NCBI GenBank assembly: GCA_020849535.1
Contig: JADLGB010000154.1
Span: 1-64,000, forward strand
Length of the DNA: 64,000 nt
Origin: Candidatus Hydrogenedentota bacterium
GTDB lineage: Bacteria > Hydrogenedentota > Hydrogenedentia > Hydrogenedentales > SLHB01
Reading direction: 5' to 3'
Shown: positions 42,901 through 51,881 of the stretch, piece by piece
How the letters are laid out: each line of letters opens with the position of its first letter
Numbering within the stretch: position 1 is the stretch's first letter
Notes under the pieces: model-generated
Databases searched by the model: none
The model's input: only the letters and a program-made list of their open reading frames with translations
What the model was told of the DNA's origin: nothing
Position numbers and translations under genes: made by a program

Positions 42901-44132
42901 AGATCCTGCTGCTCACTCAGTATTTCCCGCCGGAATTCGGCGCGGCGGCCGCGCGCAATTCAGAGCATGCCAAGCTTTGGGCGGAGGCGGGCCATGACGT
43001 GGAGGTGTGCACGGGGTTTCCAAACTACCCTGCCGGCGTTGTCCCTCGCGAATACTCAGGGCGCCTCTACGCGTGTGAGTTGCGCGATGGGTACCGTGTC
43101 AATCGCACGTGGATCTTCGCAACGCCCAACCGCTCGGTCCTCAAGCGCGGCTTGGCCTCGTTATCCTTCTGCGCGTCCGCGTTGCTCGGCGGGCTGTTCC
43201 TGTGCCGAAGGCCAGACGTGATCATCGCGTCCTCGGGGCCCTTCTTCGTGGGGCCGTTGGGCTATCTCCTCAGCGTTTTCAAGCGAGCGCCGCTGGTATT
43301 TGAAGTGCGCGATATCCTGCCGCAACAGGCGGTGGACGTCGGCATGATCCGCAATCGCATTCTGGTCCGGGTGTTGCAGGCGGTGGAAGCGTTCCTGTAC
43401 CGCCGGGCGGCACGCGTGATCACGGTCGCCGAGGCGTCCATGCGGTCGATCGTGGCGCGCGGTTTCGATGCATCGAAGTTTCGCGTCATCGAGAACGGCG
43501 TCAACGAGGATCTCTTCAAACCGGGGCCCAGCGATAACGATTTTCGTAAGGAGCACGGGTGGCAAGGTAAGTTTGTGGCCATGTACGTGGGCGCGCACGG
43601 TGTCTCTCAGGGATTGCTAACCCTGCTGGAAACGGCCGAAGAACTGCGGGATCGCACGGACTTGCTGATTGTGCTGGTTGGAGACGGTGCGGATAAGCCC
43701 GCCCTGATCGCTCATGCGGAGGAGCGCGGATTGGCCAACGTGGAGTTCTTGCCGCCGCAGCCGAAGGAACGCATGCCCGAACTGTACGCCGCGGCGGATC
43801 TCTGCTTCGTGCCCCTGCGGAAGGGCGACTATTTCACAATCAACATTCCGTCCAAGATATTCGAGATCATGGCCTGCGGACGCCCCATCATCCTGGGCGC
43901 CACGGGGCAGGCGCGCGATATCGTTGAACGCGCCGGCGCTGGCCTGTGCGTCGCGCCGGAAGATGCCCGCGCTTACGCGGAGGCCGTGCGGACGTTGTAC
44001 CGCGATCGCGTATCCGGTCTCGCTATGGGCGAGAAAGGGCGGGCCCACGTGCTGGAGCATTTCACGCGCCGTCAGAAGGCGATGCGATACTTGAAGGTTT
44101 TGGAGTCTGTGGTGTCGGGGAAAAGCGATTGA
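42897..44132 (+). CDS. family 4 glycosyltransferase (WbuB-like)
   Basis: This 411-aa GT-B enzyme has the WbuB-like N-terminus KILLLTQYFPPEFGAAAARN, EVCTGFPNYPAGVVP, and a C-terminal nucleotide-sugar site (KGDYFTINIPSKIFEIMACGRPIILGA). WbuB homologues transfer N-acetylated amino sugars in O-antigen or capsule synthesis. It sits between the heparinase-like and polymerase genes, with start GTG 42897 and a 1-nt overlap to the next ATG. Confidence 0.92.
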   Translation: MKILLLTQYFPPEFGAAAARNSEHAKLWAEAGHDVEVCTGFPNYPAGVVPREYSGRLYACELRDGYRVNRTWIFATPNRSVLKRGLASLSFCASALLGGLFLCRRPDVIIASSGPFFVGPLGYLLSVFKRAPLVFEVRDILPQQAVDVGMIRNRILVRVLQAVEAFLYRRAARVITVAEASMRSIVARGFDASKFRVIENGVNEDLFKPGPSDNDFRKEHGWQGKFVAMYVGAHGVSQGLLTLLETAEELRDRTDLLIVLVGDGADKPALIAHAEERGLANVEFLPPQPKERMPELYAAADLCFVPLRKGDYFTINIPSKIFEIMACGRPIILGATGQARDIVERAGAGLCVAPEDARAYAEAVRTLYRDRVSGLAMGEKGRAHVLEHFTRRQKAMRYLKVLESVVSGKSD

Positions 44133-46993
44133 TGGATACGGCCCACCGCATGGAGGAGGACAACGCCCTCGCGCGGATGCGCAACACCGTGGCCTTTGGC
44201 GCGGCGCTGGTGGTGCTTGCGCTGTGGCCGTTCACACCTTCGCCCGCCACGGACGCAAAGTACCTGGTCATCGGACTGCTGCCGGCAGTGCTTGCGCTGC
44301 AATGGTGGCTGCACCTGCGACATTCCGGTACCGGCATGCCGGCGGGCGGCCTTGCGACTTGGATTTTGGGATGCTTTCTTGCCGTGAACCTGGCCGCGGT
44401 GCTCCTTGCCACGCATCGTCTCTACTGCCTGGCGGAATTCTCGAAGTTTCTTGCGTTGGCCTTGATCTATTTCCTTACGGTCCAAGCGTGCCGTACGCCG
44501 GAGCAAGCCTGGCGCATGCTGTTGATTGTAAGCGGTGCGATTACGTTGACCAGTGTCTACGGTCTGGCGCAATGGGCGGGCCTGGACCCTTTCCCTTGGG
44601 AAACGCGAGATGTCGAAGAGTACCGCGGTCTGCCCTCCACCTATGGAAACCCGAATGTCGCCGCGCATACGCTCAATCTGGGACTGCTTTGCGCACTTGG
44701 GCTGGTTGCGCGCCGAAAGACGCGCTGGTGCGCATTCTTCGTTCTCGTGATTGTTGCCCATTTGTACCTGACCGAAGTGCGCGCCGCGAAAGTTGCCGTC
44801 CCCGCGGGGCTTGCGTTGGTGCTGATCGCGGAACTCGCGCGGCGGCGTATCCGGAGCGCGCCGCGCGCCATCCTCGCCACCGTTGTGACTTGCGGTCTGC
44901 TTGGCGCGGGCCTCTTGGCTGGAGTCATGGGATACCACCATGCGCGGAGCGGCGCCCTCGCGCCTTCGGGCCACACCTTCCTGCTTCGTTACAATTCCTT
45001 CTATGGCGCGAGCCGGATGATGCTGGACCGCCCGCTCACAGGTTTTGGACCCGGTGCGTATTGGCTGGAAAACCCTCCTTATTGGACGCCCTACGAACAG
45101 GCCTTCTTCGCCACAGATCGCAAGTTCAATCACAACGTGCACAACGAACTCCTTGAGACCGGCGTCGAATCGGGATTCGCCGGGGCCTGCCTCTACATCG
45201 CGTTCCTGGTTGCTCTCCTGACAAGCGCCCTGCATTTCGCGATCAAGACCAGAGACCGCGACGCGCGCCTGCTTGGATATACGCTTGCTGCGTGCGTTGC
45301 CGCATTTGGAGTGGATGGGCTCTTTGGATTCAATCTACGCAGCCCGGCGTCGGCGGCAGTCTTCTTTGTGCTTGCGGGGATTGTGGTGGGGATATCGGGC
45401 GAAGCAAAGGCTGCAAGCCAAGGACCTCTTGTACGGCGTATGCGAACACTGACGATGTGTGCTTTGTGCGCCCTGGCGATGGTGCCGGCTTTGTTTGCAT
45501 GCCTCGCTTTCACCGCGCAAACGATGCACCAGGAGGCGCGGGGGCAGGAGCCGGAGGGTGCCGTCAGGATGCTGGGGAGGGCCGAGCGATTGACCCCCTG
45601 GAACCCCGTACTGCCAGACGCCCTGGCCCGGGTTCACGCAGAGGATGGAATGGCCTCCGAAGCAATCTCCGCATACGAGCGCGCACGCGCCGGCAATCCG
45701 AATTGGATCCCGATCCATCTGGGAATCGCGCAGCAGTCTTTCCTCCTCAGCCAGACAGAAGGCCCAACGCTACTTGAAGCGGCACGCGCCGCGATCGCAC
45801 GCACCCTTGCGTTGTGTCCAACGCTTCCGGAAGCCCATCTATTGCTCGGACAAATGGCGTTTGCGGAAGCACTGAGAATCGCGGAGATGGACGCTGTGGC
45901 AGGCGAGAGTCGGGCCAACCTTCTGCGGAGCGCGATCGCGCACTGCGGCGATGCGCTCAAGTACGGGCTGGAAGAATCGGCGCCCGCGTACTTGGCCGTG
46001 GCGCAAGCCTATTCCTTGCTTAATGAGTACAAGGAGGCGGAGAGGGCGTTTGCGCGCGCCGCGGAGTCTGCACCCGGTGAAGAGGCCACTTGGGCCGCGT
46101 TTGAACAGTATGCCTCCACCACGGGCAATTGGGATGCATATGCGGACGCCCTGTCCGAAGCCTTGGCTGCCGCCGAAAGAGGGCGGGCGTCTTTTCGCAG
46201 GGCAGCAGGTTTGATCGCCTTGCGCCTCGCGAAGGATTGCCGCGAGCGGCTGAAGGACGACACCCTGGCACGTAGCGCGGTCTCGCGCGGGTTGCGCCTG
46301 CAACCCTGGGACGACGACCTCTTCGGCGCCTATATCACGCTGGAAGGTGACCTGGAGACGCGCGAGGACCTCTTGCATGCGCTGCAGCGAGCGGCCTCAA
46401 CGGCCGGTGCACCCTGGCTTGGCGGCGCCCCGTGGCTATTGAACGACCGGCTGACAGAACCGTCATCCAAGCCGGATTCCGAGGTCGCGGCAGGCGTGGC
46501 GGAAGATGCGCGGGAGGCGCACCAGGCAAATCCTGGACGTGCCGCCCTCGAATATGGGTGGGTCCTGAAGGCACACGGACTTCTGGTCCGCACCTCTTCC
46601 GAACCTGCGGAGGTTCGCGGCAATACGCTCGCCGATCTAGCGGCAACGGCGCTGACGATTGGCGCCGTGGTAGAAGCTGAATCGCTCTACGCTGACGCGC
46701 TGAAGCTACAGGCGGGTGACGCGCGTCAAGGGGGCACGCTCGGCCGCGCGGAGGCCCTCTATCGCATGGGCAAGAAGGACGAGGCCCTGGCCCTTGTGGA
46801 AAGTGCGGCGCAGTCGTGGCCGCAGAGTTTCGAGGTCGCGCTGGCACATGCGCGGCTGCTAGGCCGCGTAGGCCGGACCGCGGAGGCCCGGCTCGCGTAT
46901 CGGCTTGTCCTAATGCGCTATGCGCTCGGACCGGAGGATCGGTCTGAGGTGCAACTTGAACTTGACCAGCTCAAGGCGGAGTCCGCGCCATGA
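44132..46993 (+). CDS. O-antigen ligase/polymerase-like membrane protein with C-terminal TPR domain
   Basis: This 953-aa protein has about ten TM helices in its first 440 residues, including the Wzy/WaaL-type large periplasmic loop with YNSFYGASRMMLDRPLTGFGPG and HNVHNELLETGVESGFAG, whose His is typical of the ligase family. Residues about 455-950 are TPR-like repeats. The fusion of ligase and TPR domains is common in PVC and delta-proteobacterial polysaccharide loci. It may polymerise repeat units or attach them to a carrier. The start at 44132 overlaps the previous stop (TGATG). Confidence 0.9.
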   Translation: MDTAHRMEEDNALARMRNTVAFGAALVVLALWPFTPSPATDAKYLVIGLLPAVLALQWWLHLRHSGTGMPAGGLATWILGCFLAVNLAAVLLATHRLYCLAEFSKFLALALIYFLTVQACRTPEQAWRMLLIVSGAITLTSVYGLAQWAGLDPFPWETRDVEEYRGLPSTYGNPNVAAHTLNLGLLCALGLVARRKTRWCAFFVLVIVAHLYLTEVRAAKVAVPAGLALVLIAELARRRIRSAPRAILATVVTCGLLGAGLLAGVMGYHHARSGALAPSGHTFLLRYNSFYGASRMMLDRPLTGFGPGAYWLENPPYWTPYEQAFFATDRKFNHNVHNELLETGVESGFAGACLYIAFLVALLTSALHFAIKTRDRDARLLGYTLAACVAAFGVDGLFGFNLRSPASAAVFFVLAGIVVGISGEAKAASQGPLVRRMRTLTMCALCALAMVPALFACLAFTAQTMHQEARGQEPEGAVRMLGRAERLTPWNPVLPDALARVHAEDGMASEAISAYERARAGNPNWIPIHLGIAQQSFLLSQTEGPTLLEAARAAIARTLALCPTLPEAHLLLGQMAFAEALRIAEMDAVAGESRANLLRSAIAHCGDALKYGLEESAPAYLAVAQAYSLLNEYKEAERAFARAAESAPGEEATWAAFEQYASTTGNWDAYADALSEALAAAERGRASFRRAAGLIALRLAKDCRERLKDDTLARSAVSRGLRLQPWDDDLFGAYITLEGDLETREDLLHALQRAASTAGAPWLGGAPWLLNDRLTEPSSKPDSEVAAGVAEDAREAHQANPGRAALEYGWVLKAHGLLVRTSSEPAEVRGNTLADLAATALTIGAVVEAESLYADALKLQAGDARQGGTLGRAEALYRMGKKDEALALVESAAQSWPQSFEVALAHARLLGRVGRTAEARLAYRLVLMRYALGPEDRSEVQLELDQLKAESAP

Positions 46994-47778
46994 GTGTGAC
47001 CCAGCGCGAATCATCCGGCGACACAAGGACTGAAAGTGCATCTTTCGTGGGCGTCACGCTGGTTCTGAGCCTTATCGCCGCGTGTGGCTTCTGCGTGTTT
47101 GTCTGCGCGTACGCGCGCACGGGGGAAAGGCTGCTCGAACAATCCATGCGCAAACAGGGCATGATCTACTTGGAGCAAGCGGAGCGCCTGGAAACGGCGG
47201 GAGAATATGAGAACGCGGCACAGCACTACCGTCTCGCGCTCGAAGCCGAGTTCGACGCGCACAAGTACCGGACCTACACGCTGAAGCGCCTCGGCGCGCT
47301 GCTGTGGTGGAGGGAAGGGCCGCAGGCGGCCTTGCCCTATTTGCAGGAGGCGTTCCAGCAACCGGACGCGCCGATCACGCTTTACGAGCCGCTCTGCGAC
47401 TCGTTGATCCAGCTTGGTCGACGGGATGAGGTCTACGATGTGCTCGCGCGCTGGCGCGAAGAGGCGCACGCCGGAAAGGACAGGGAGCAGGAGGCGCTCT
47501 CATACTATTACGAAGGCAAGGCTTTTCAAGAGTCTGGCGACGAGGCAAAGGCCCGCGAGGCGTTTATGGCGGGCACGCAGGTGCTTCCCGGAGGACGCAG
47601 TGCGTACGAGCTGGGAGTGGCCTTTCACCGCGAGGGCGACGATGACGGTGCTCTACTGCACCTGGAGCAGTTCCTGGTGACCGCCTCAGGCGATCGCGCA
47701 CGGTATGCACGTACATTGATGGATGAGATTCTCCAAAGGCGTGTGAAGAAGGATGGATCTCCGTCTTCGCGAGAGTGA
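46990..47778 (+). CDS. TPR-repeat protein with N-terminal membrane anchor
   Basis: This 262-aa protein has one N-terminal TM helix (TLVLSLIAACGFCVFVC) and TPR-like repeats (MIYLEQAERLETAGEYENAAQHY, LGRRDEVYDVLARW, AYELGVAFHREGDDDGALLHL). It overlaps the ligase/TPR gene by ATGA and is the last gene of the first plus-strand polysaccharide operon. It probably works with the preceding gene. It converges on wecC with 27 nt between stops; no terminator hairpin is seen there. Confidence 0.8.
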   Translation: MSVTQRESSGDTRTESASFVGVTLVLSLIAACGFCVFVCAYARTGERLLEQSMRKQGMIYLEQAERLETAGEYENAAQHYRLALEAEFDAHKYRTYTLKRLGALLWWREGPQAALPYLQEAFQQPDAPITLYEPLCDSLIQLGRRDEVYDVLARWREEAHAGKDREQEALSYYYEGKAFQESGDEAKAREAFMAGTQVLPGGRSAYELGVAFHREGDDDGALLHLEQFLVTASGDRARYARTLMDEILQRRVKKDGSPSSRE

Positions 47779-47805
47779 CGGTGTTTTGCCGATCGCGGTG
47801 CGGGC

Positions 47806-49065
47806 CTATTGCCGCCCGGAGCCGAGGACCCTCACCCGGAACCCTGCCGCACGCCAGTCCTTGTGATCAAGGATGTTGCGTGTGTCGAAGAGGACGGCCT
47901 TGCGCATCTGCTTCGCGACCAAGCGCGGATTCAAGTATTTGTAGTCGTTGTGATCGGTCAACAGGGCCAGGCAGTCGGCGCCCTCGAAACACGCATCCAG
48001 CGAATCGAGTTCGATCGGGCTGTTCTTGACGTAGGGATCGTGCACGGAGAGCCGCACGCCCTGTTCTCGCAGGTGATGGATTACCTCCAAGGCTGGACTC
48101 TCGCGCATATCGTCCACATTTCCCTTGAACGCCAGCCCGAGCACGGCGACCTTGGGATCCTGGACGCCCTCCAGCATCGCGAGAATGCGGCGGGTGGCGT
48201 GTGCGGGCATGCCATCGTTGCGCTCCCGCGCGAGCCGGATCAGCCGCGCCGTGTCAGGAAACTGGTCCACGAGGAACCACGGGTCCACCGAGATGCAGTG
48301 CCCGCCGACGCCGGGTCCGGCGGTGTGCAGGTTGACACGCGGGTGGCGGTTCGCCAGCCGCGCGACGTCGCCAAAGTCGATGCCCAACTCCTCGCACAGA
48401 AGGGCGACTTCGTTGGCCAGCGCGATGTTGACGTCGCGAAACGTATTCTCGATGACCTTGACCATTTCGGCCGTCGTGACATCCGTGATAAAGATCTGCC
48501 CTTCTACGAAGCTCGCGTAGATTTCCCGGGCCTTCTGCGCGCTGGTCTCATCGTATCCGCCGATCACCCGGTCGTTCTCGATCAACTCCTTGAGGATCTT
48601 TCCCGGCAGCACACGTTCGGGGCAGTGTGCCAGATGGATGTCCTCCCCGACGCGCAGCCCCGATCGATCGAGGATGGGCTTCAGCAGATCGCGACACGTT
48701 CCCGGCGGCGATGTCGATTCCAAGATGACGAGATTGCCCTTCGTCAGGTAAGGGACGATCTGCTCCGTCGCCTGGCAGACGTATTGCATGTCGGCCTTCT
48801 TGTCACGCGTCAGCGGCGTGGGCACTGCGAGGAAGAACACATCGGCCTTCTCCGGCTGCAGCGACGCGCGCAGATTACCCGAGCCGATGGCGGCTTTCAC
48901 AACCGTGTGCAGTCCCGGTTCCTCAATATGGATATTGCCCATGTTCACCGTATCCACAACGCGCGCACCGACGTCGACCCCGAGGACCTTGTAGCCGTTT
49001 GTCGCCAGGACACTCGCCGTGGGGAGTCCGATATAGCCCAATCCCATCACGCACACAGTCTTCAT
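47806..49065 (-). CDS. wecC: UDP-N-acetyl-D-mannosamine dehydrogenase
   Basis: This 419-aa cytosolic enzyme oxidises UDP-ManNAc to UDP-ManNAcA with two NAD+. It has the Rossmann motif VMGLGYIGLPTASVLA, the sugar-dehydrogenase signature ending HLAHCPERVLPGK, and the catalytic cysteine in PGVGGHCISVDPWF (Cys257). ATG 49065 was chosen over the longer frame. It follows wecB by 4 nt. Some homologues prefer UDP-GlcNAc or UDP-Glc, but the pairing with an epimerase favours ManNAc. Confidence 0.92.
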   Translation of the reverse strand: MKTVCVMGLGYIGLPTASVLATNGYKVLGVDVGARVVDTVNMGNIHIEEPGLHTVVKAAIGSGNLRASLQPEKADVFFLAVPTPLTRDKKADMQYVCQATEQIVPYLTKGNLVILESTSPPGTCRDLLKPILDRSGLRVGEDIHLAHCPERVLPGKILKELIENDRVIGGYDETSAQKAREIYASFVEGQIFITDVTTAEMVKVIENTFRDVNIALANEVALLCEELGIDFGDVARLANRHPRVNLHTAGPGVGGHCISVDPWFLVDQFPDTARLIRLARERNDGMPAHATRRILAMLEGVQDPKVAVLGLAFKGNVDDMRESPALEVIHHLREQGVRLSVHDPYVKNSPIELDSLDACFEGADCLALLTDHNDYKYLNPRLVAKQMRKAVLFDTRNILDHKDWRAAGFRVRVLGSGRQ

Positions 49066-49069
49066 TCGT

Positions 49070-50176
49070 CTACACTCCAAGGGATGCCAAGTGATCGGCG
49101 ATCCGTTTGCTGGCAAGTCCATCGCCGTAGGGATTCACGGCATTCGCCATACCCCGGTAGCGTTCCGCGTCGTCGAGCAGGCATTGAACCCCCGAGACGA
49201 TGCCTTCATACGTATTGCCCACCAGCATCGCCGTGCCGGCCGTGATAGCTTCGGGGCGTTCGGTCACTTCCCGCATGACCAGGACGGGCTTTCCCAACGC
49301 GGGAGCTTCTTCCTGAACTCCGCCGGAATCGGTCAATACGAGATAGGCCTTCTTCAGCAGATGGACGAACGGCAGGTACTCGAGAGGTTCGATGATGGAA
49401 ATGCGTTCATGGCCCGCAAGCAACGCGTCGACAACACACCGCACGTTCGGGTTCGGGTGGACGGGATAGACGAGTTCCACGCCGGGATTGCGCTGGACCA
49501 GATCCCGCATCGCCCTGCACATTTGTTCGAACCGCTCTCCGAAACTCTCGCGGCGATGCGCGGTGACCAGGATTAAGCGCCGCCCATCTCCGGCAGACTT
49601 GAGTAGCGGGTCCTCGAACTCGTAGGGACGCTGGGCCACGTCCAGCAGGGCGTCGATAACCGTATTCCCTGTGACCAGTATCTGGGCTTCGGGGATGTGT
49701 TCGCCGCGGAGGTGCTGCGCTGCCAGGGGCGTCGGCGCATAGTGATAGTCGCAAAGGACATCCGACAGCCGCCGGTTCATCTCTTCCGGGAAGGGGCGTT
49801 GCTTGTCGTACGTGCGCAGTCCGGCTTCCACGTGCCCCACCGGCGTTGAACGGTAATAGCAGGCCAGCGCCGCGGCGAAAGTCGTCGTGGTGTCTCCATG
49901 CACGAGGACCACGTCGGGGCTTTCCAATTGCAGGACGTGGCCCAGTTCCACCAGCACCCGGCTGGTGATGTGGTCAAGCGATTGGCCGGGGCGCATCACA
50001 TTGAGATCGTGATCCACGGGAATGCGAAACAGTTCGATGACCCGGTCGAGCAACTCGCGATGCTGCGCGGTCAGGCAGACCCGAACGGTGAAGCCGCCCC
50101 GCGCTTTCAACTCCCGGACGACCGGGGCCATCTTGATGGCTTCCGGACGAGTGCCCATTACGGCCAAGACCTTCAT
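49070..50176 (-). CDS. wecB: UDP-N-acetylglucosamine 2-epimerase (non-hydrolysing)
   Basis: This 368-aa enzyme interconverts UDP-GlcNAc and UDP-ManNAc. Evidence: VMGTRPEAIKMAPVV at the N-terminus, VHGDTTTTFAAALA, HVEAGLRTYDKQRPFPEEMNR, VTAHRRESFG, and DSGGVQEEAPALGKPVLVMR. Together with wecC it supplies UDP-ManNAcA. It is transcribed away from the chain-length gene; the longer in-frame start at 50227 lacks the conserved N-terminus and was rejected. Confidence 0.95.
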   Translation of the reverse strand: MKVLAVMGTRPEAIKMAPVVRELKARGGFTVRVCLTAQHRELLDRVIELFRIPVDHDLNVMRPGQSLDHITSRVLVELGHVLQLESPDVVLVHGDTTTTFAAALACYYRSTPVGHVEAGLRTYDKQRPFPEEMNRRLSDVLCDYHYAPTPLAAQHLRGEHIPEAQILVTGNTVIDALLDVAQRPYEFEDPLLKSAGDGRRLILVTAHRRESFGERFEQMCRAMRDLVQRNPGVELVYPVHPNPNVRCVVDALLAGHERISIIEPLEYLPFVHLLKKAYLVLTDSGGVQEEAPALGKPVLVMREVTERPEAITAGTAMLVGNTYEGIVSGVQCLLDDAERYRGMANAVNPYGDGLASKRIADHLASLGV

Positions 50177-50383
50177 CCGGCGCCCACCCGGACGTGAATG
50201 CACCCCACCACTGCGAACACGCGGCACCGCTCAGGCACACGCGCTGTTTTCATTCGTTCGCACTCCTTCATGTTTGCCGGGCTTGGCACCCCATTCACTC
50301 GCCCAGGCGCAATCTCCGCCACGGAAGCGAAGTATACTGCACGCTTTGCCGAATTGACCAGCGCGCGCCGTTCCGCATGCTGC

Positions 50384-50412
50384 TTGCTACCGCGTGCATG
50401 CGGAACTATAAT
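50384..50412 (+). promoter_or_regulatory. promoter of the second plus-strand polysaccharide operon
   Basis: A consensus -10 TATAAT (50407-50412) lies 17 nt after TTGCTA (50384-50389, 4/6 match). The predicted start is near 50419, about 50 nt before the ATG at 50468. It lies in the 291-nt divergent region with wecB. Confidence 0.6.
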
Positions 50413-50467
50413 TGCCGCGGTGGGGAGACACGTGAGAAGGGTCTTTCAGCGTATCAAGAGGACATCC

Positions 50468-51817
50468 ATGGCGGCTCAATCGGAATCTGCCCCCTCGTTC
50501 CACTACAGCCGGATTGCTGCCGCGCTCGCGCGGCGGACGCTTTTCTTCGGCGCCGCGGTGGGTGTCTTCACGGCCCTGTACACGCTTACGTTGGACAATG
50601 TCTACCAGGCGCAGGCGGGATTGCTTCTCGCGCCGCCTCCAGTGAGCGAGGCGCTGAGTGCGAAAGGTGCGGTTCTACCGGAAAATCCCGCCGCGCAGAT
50701 CGGGTTTCTCATGTCGCGTCCTCTGTCAGTTCCCGGCTACGATCTGCTGCTGCGCAATGACAGCATCGTTCAGGCGCTGCGCGCCAAGCTCCAGGAACTG
50801 CTTGCAAAGGAAGGTGGGGGAGACGATGTGCCGCTTGAGTCCGTCCGGAAATCCATGAGCGTCCAGACGCGGGTGTTGAAGCAAACCTCCAGCGACATTG
50901 AATATGCGCCGCTGATATCGCTGGTTTACACTGCCCCTTCCCCTGCGCTCGCCGCCGAGATGGCGAACGAATGGGCACGTCTCTCCGTGGAGACTTCAAA
51001 GGAGATTAGCGCGAAGGGGAGGGCGGGATCGCAGGCGTTCTTAAGTGCGCGCTTCGATGCGGTTGTGGAAGAACTGCGACAGACCGAGACCAGCATTCAG
51101 GAGCACGAGGCCGCCTGGGATCTCGAGAACATGGGCAAACGGCTGGCGGAACTGCAGACGCACGCGACCTCCTTCGAAACCGAGCTACTCACGCTTGCAA
51201 CAGACATCGAAGGGACCCGGGCGGAGTTGTCCAGCGTGGAGACGGAGCTGACGGGCGTGGGCGAAACCGTTACCCTTCGCAAAGCCATCCCCGACGAGGC
51301 CTACTGGCTCCTGCCGGACAAAGAGCGCTCCGGCGCAGACCGTGTGCTGGAAACGGAAGAGATCAATGCCCTGTTCGTGAGACTTCAGACTCAGAAGAAC
51401 GAGCTACAGAGCAAATTGGCGGGCATGATCGAGCGCAAGAACGCGATAGCGGCCACCCTGGAACAGTTGAACGCGCAGAACGCGCAACTCCAAGAAGATC
51501 TTGCCGAGCAGAAGCGCGTTCGCGCGGAACTGACCCGGCAGGCCAACGTGTATACGGAGCAGTACGTGCGGCTCGCGGAGAATCTCGAAGCCGCCCGGCT
51601 CGCCGATGCTCGCACGGAAGCCGATCTGAAAATCGCGTATGCAGCCATTCCGCCGGAGCACAAGGTCGGTCCGCATCGCAGTCTCACGGTGCTGACGGCG
51701 GCCATTCTGGGCGCCCTTGTCGTTCCCCTGCATTTCCTCAGCAGGTTGTCGCTACGGCGGCTCGCAGCGCATCTGGATTCGACGGTTGCGGGGCAGCAAC
51801 CGTCCAGCGCGGCGTAA
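50468..51817 (+). CDS. Wzz/chain-length-determinant-like coiled-coil membrane protein
   Basis: This 449-aa protein has two TM helices (about 25-45 and, near the C-terminus, LTVLTAAILGALVVPLHFL) flanking a long periplasmic region with extended coiled coil (about 190-400), the layout of polysaccharide co-polymerases. There is no cytoplasmic tyrosine-kinase domain (no Walker A), unlike Wzc. It probably sets chain length for the polymerases here. ATG 50468 has GAGG 6 nt upstream; a GTG at 50432 with GGGGAG is an alternative start. Confidence 0.8.
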   Translation: MAAQSESAPSFHYSRIAAALARRTLFFGAAVGVFTALYTLTLDNVYQAQAGLLLAPPPVSEALSAKGAVLPENPAAQIGFLMSRPLSVPGYDLLLRNDSIVQALRAKLQELLAKEGGGDDVPLESVRKSMSVQTRVLKQTSSDIEYAPLISLVYTAPSPALAAEMANEWARLSVETSKEISAKGRAGSQAFLSARFDAVVEELRQTETSIQEHEAAWDLENMGKRLAELQTHATSFETELLTLATDIEGTRAELSSVETELTGVGETVTLRKAIPDEAYWLLPDKERSGADRVLETEEINALFVRLQTQKNELQSKLAGMIERKNAIAATLEQLNAQNAQLQEDLAEQKRVRAELTRQANVYTEQYVRLAENLEAARLADARTEADLKIAYAAIPPEHKVGPHRSLTVLTAAILGALVVPLHFLSRLSLRRLAAHLDSTVAGQQPSSAA

Positions 51818-51881
51818 CGGCCGCGGCGATGACCACCACCCAGCACGGCGGTATCGCGGCAGGACGCTCCGAGAGAAGAGC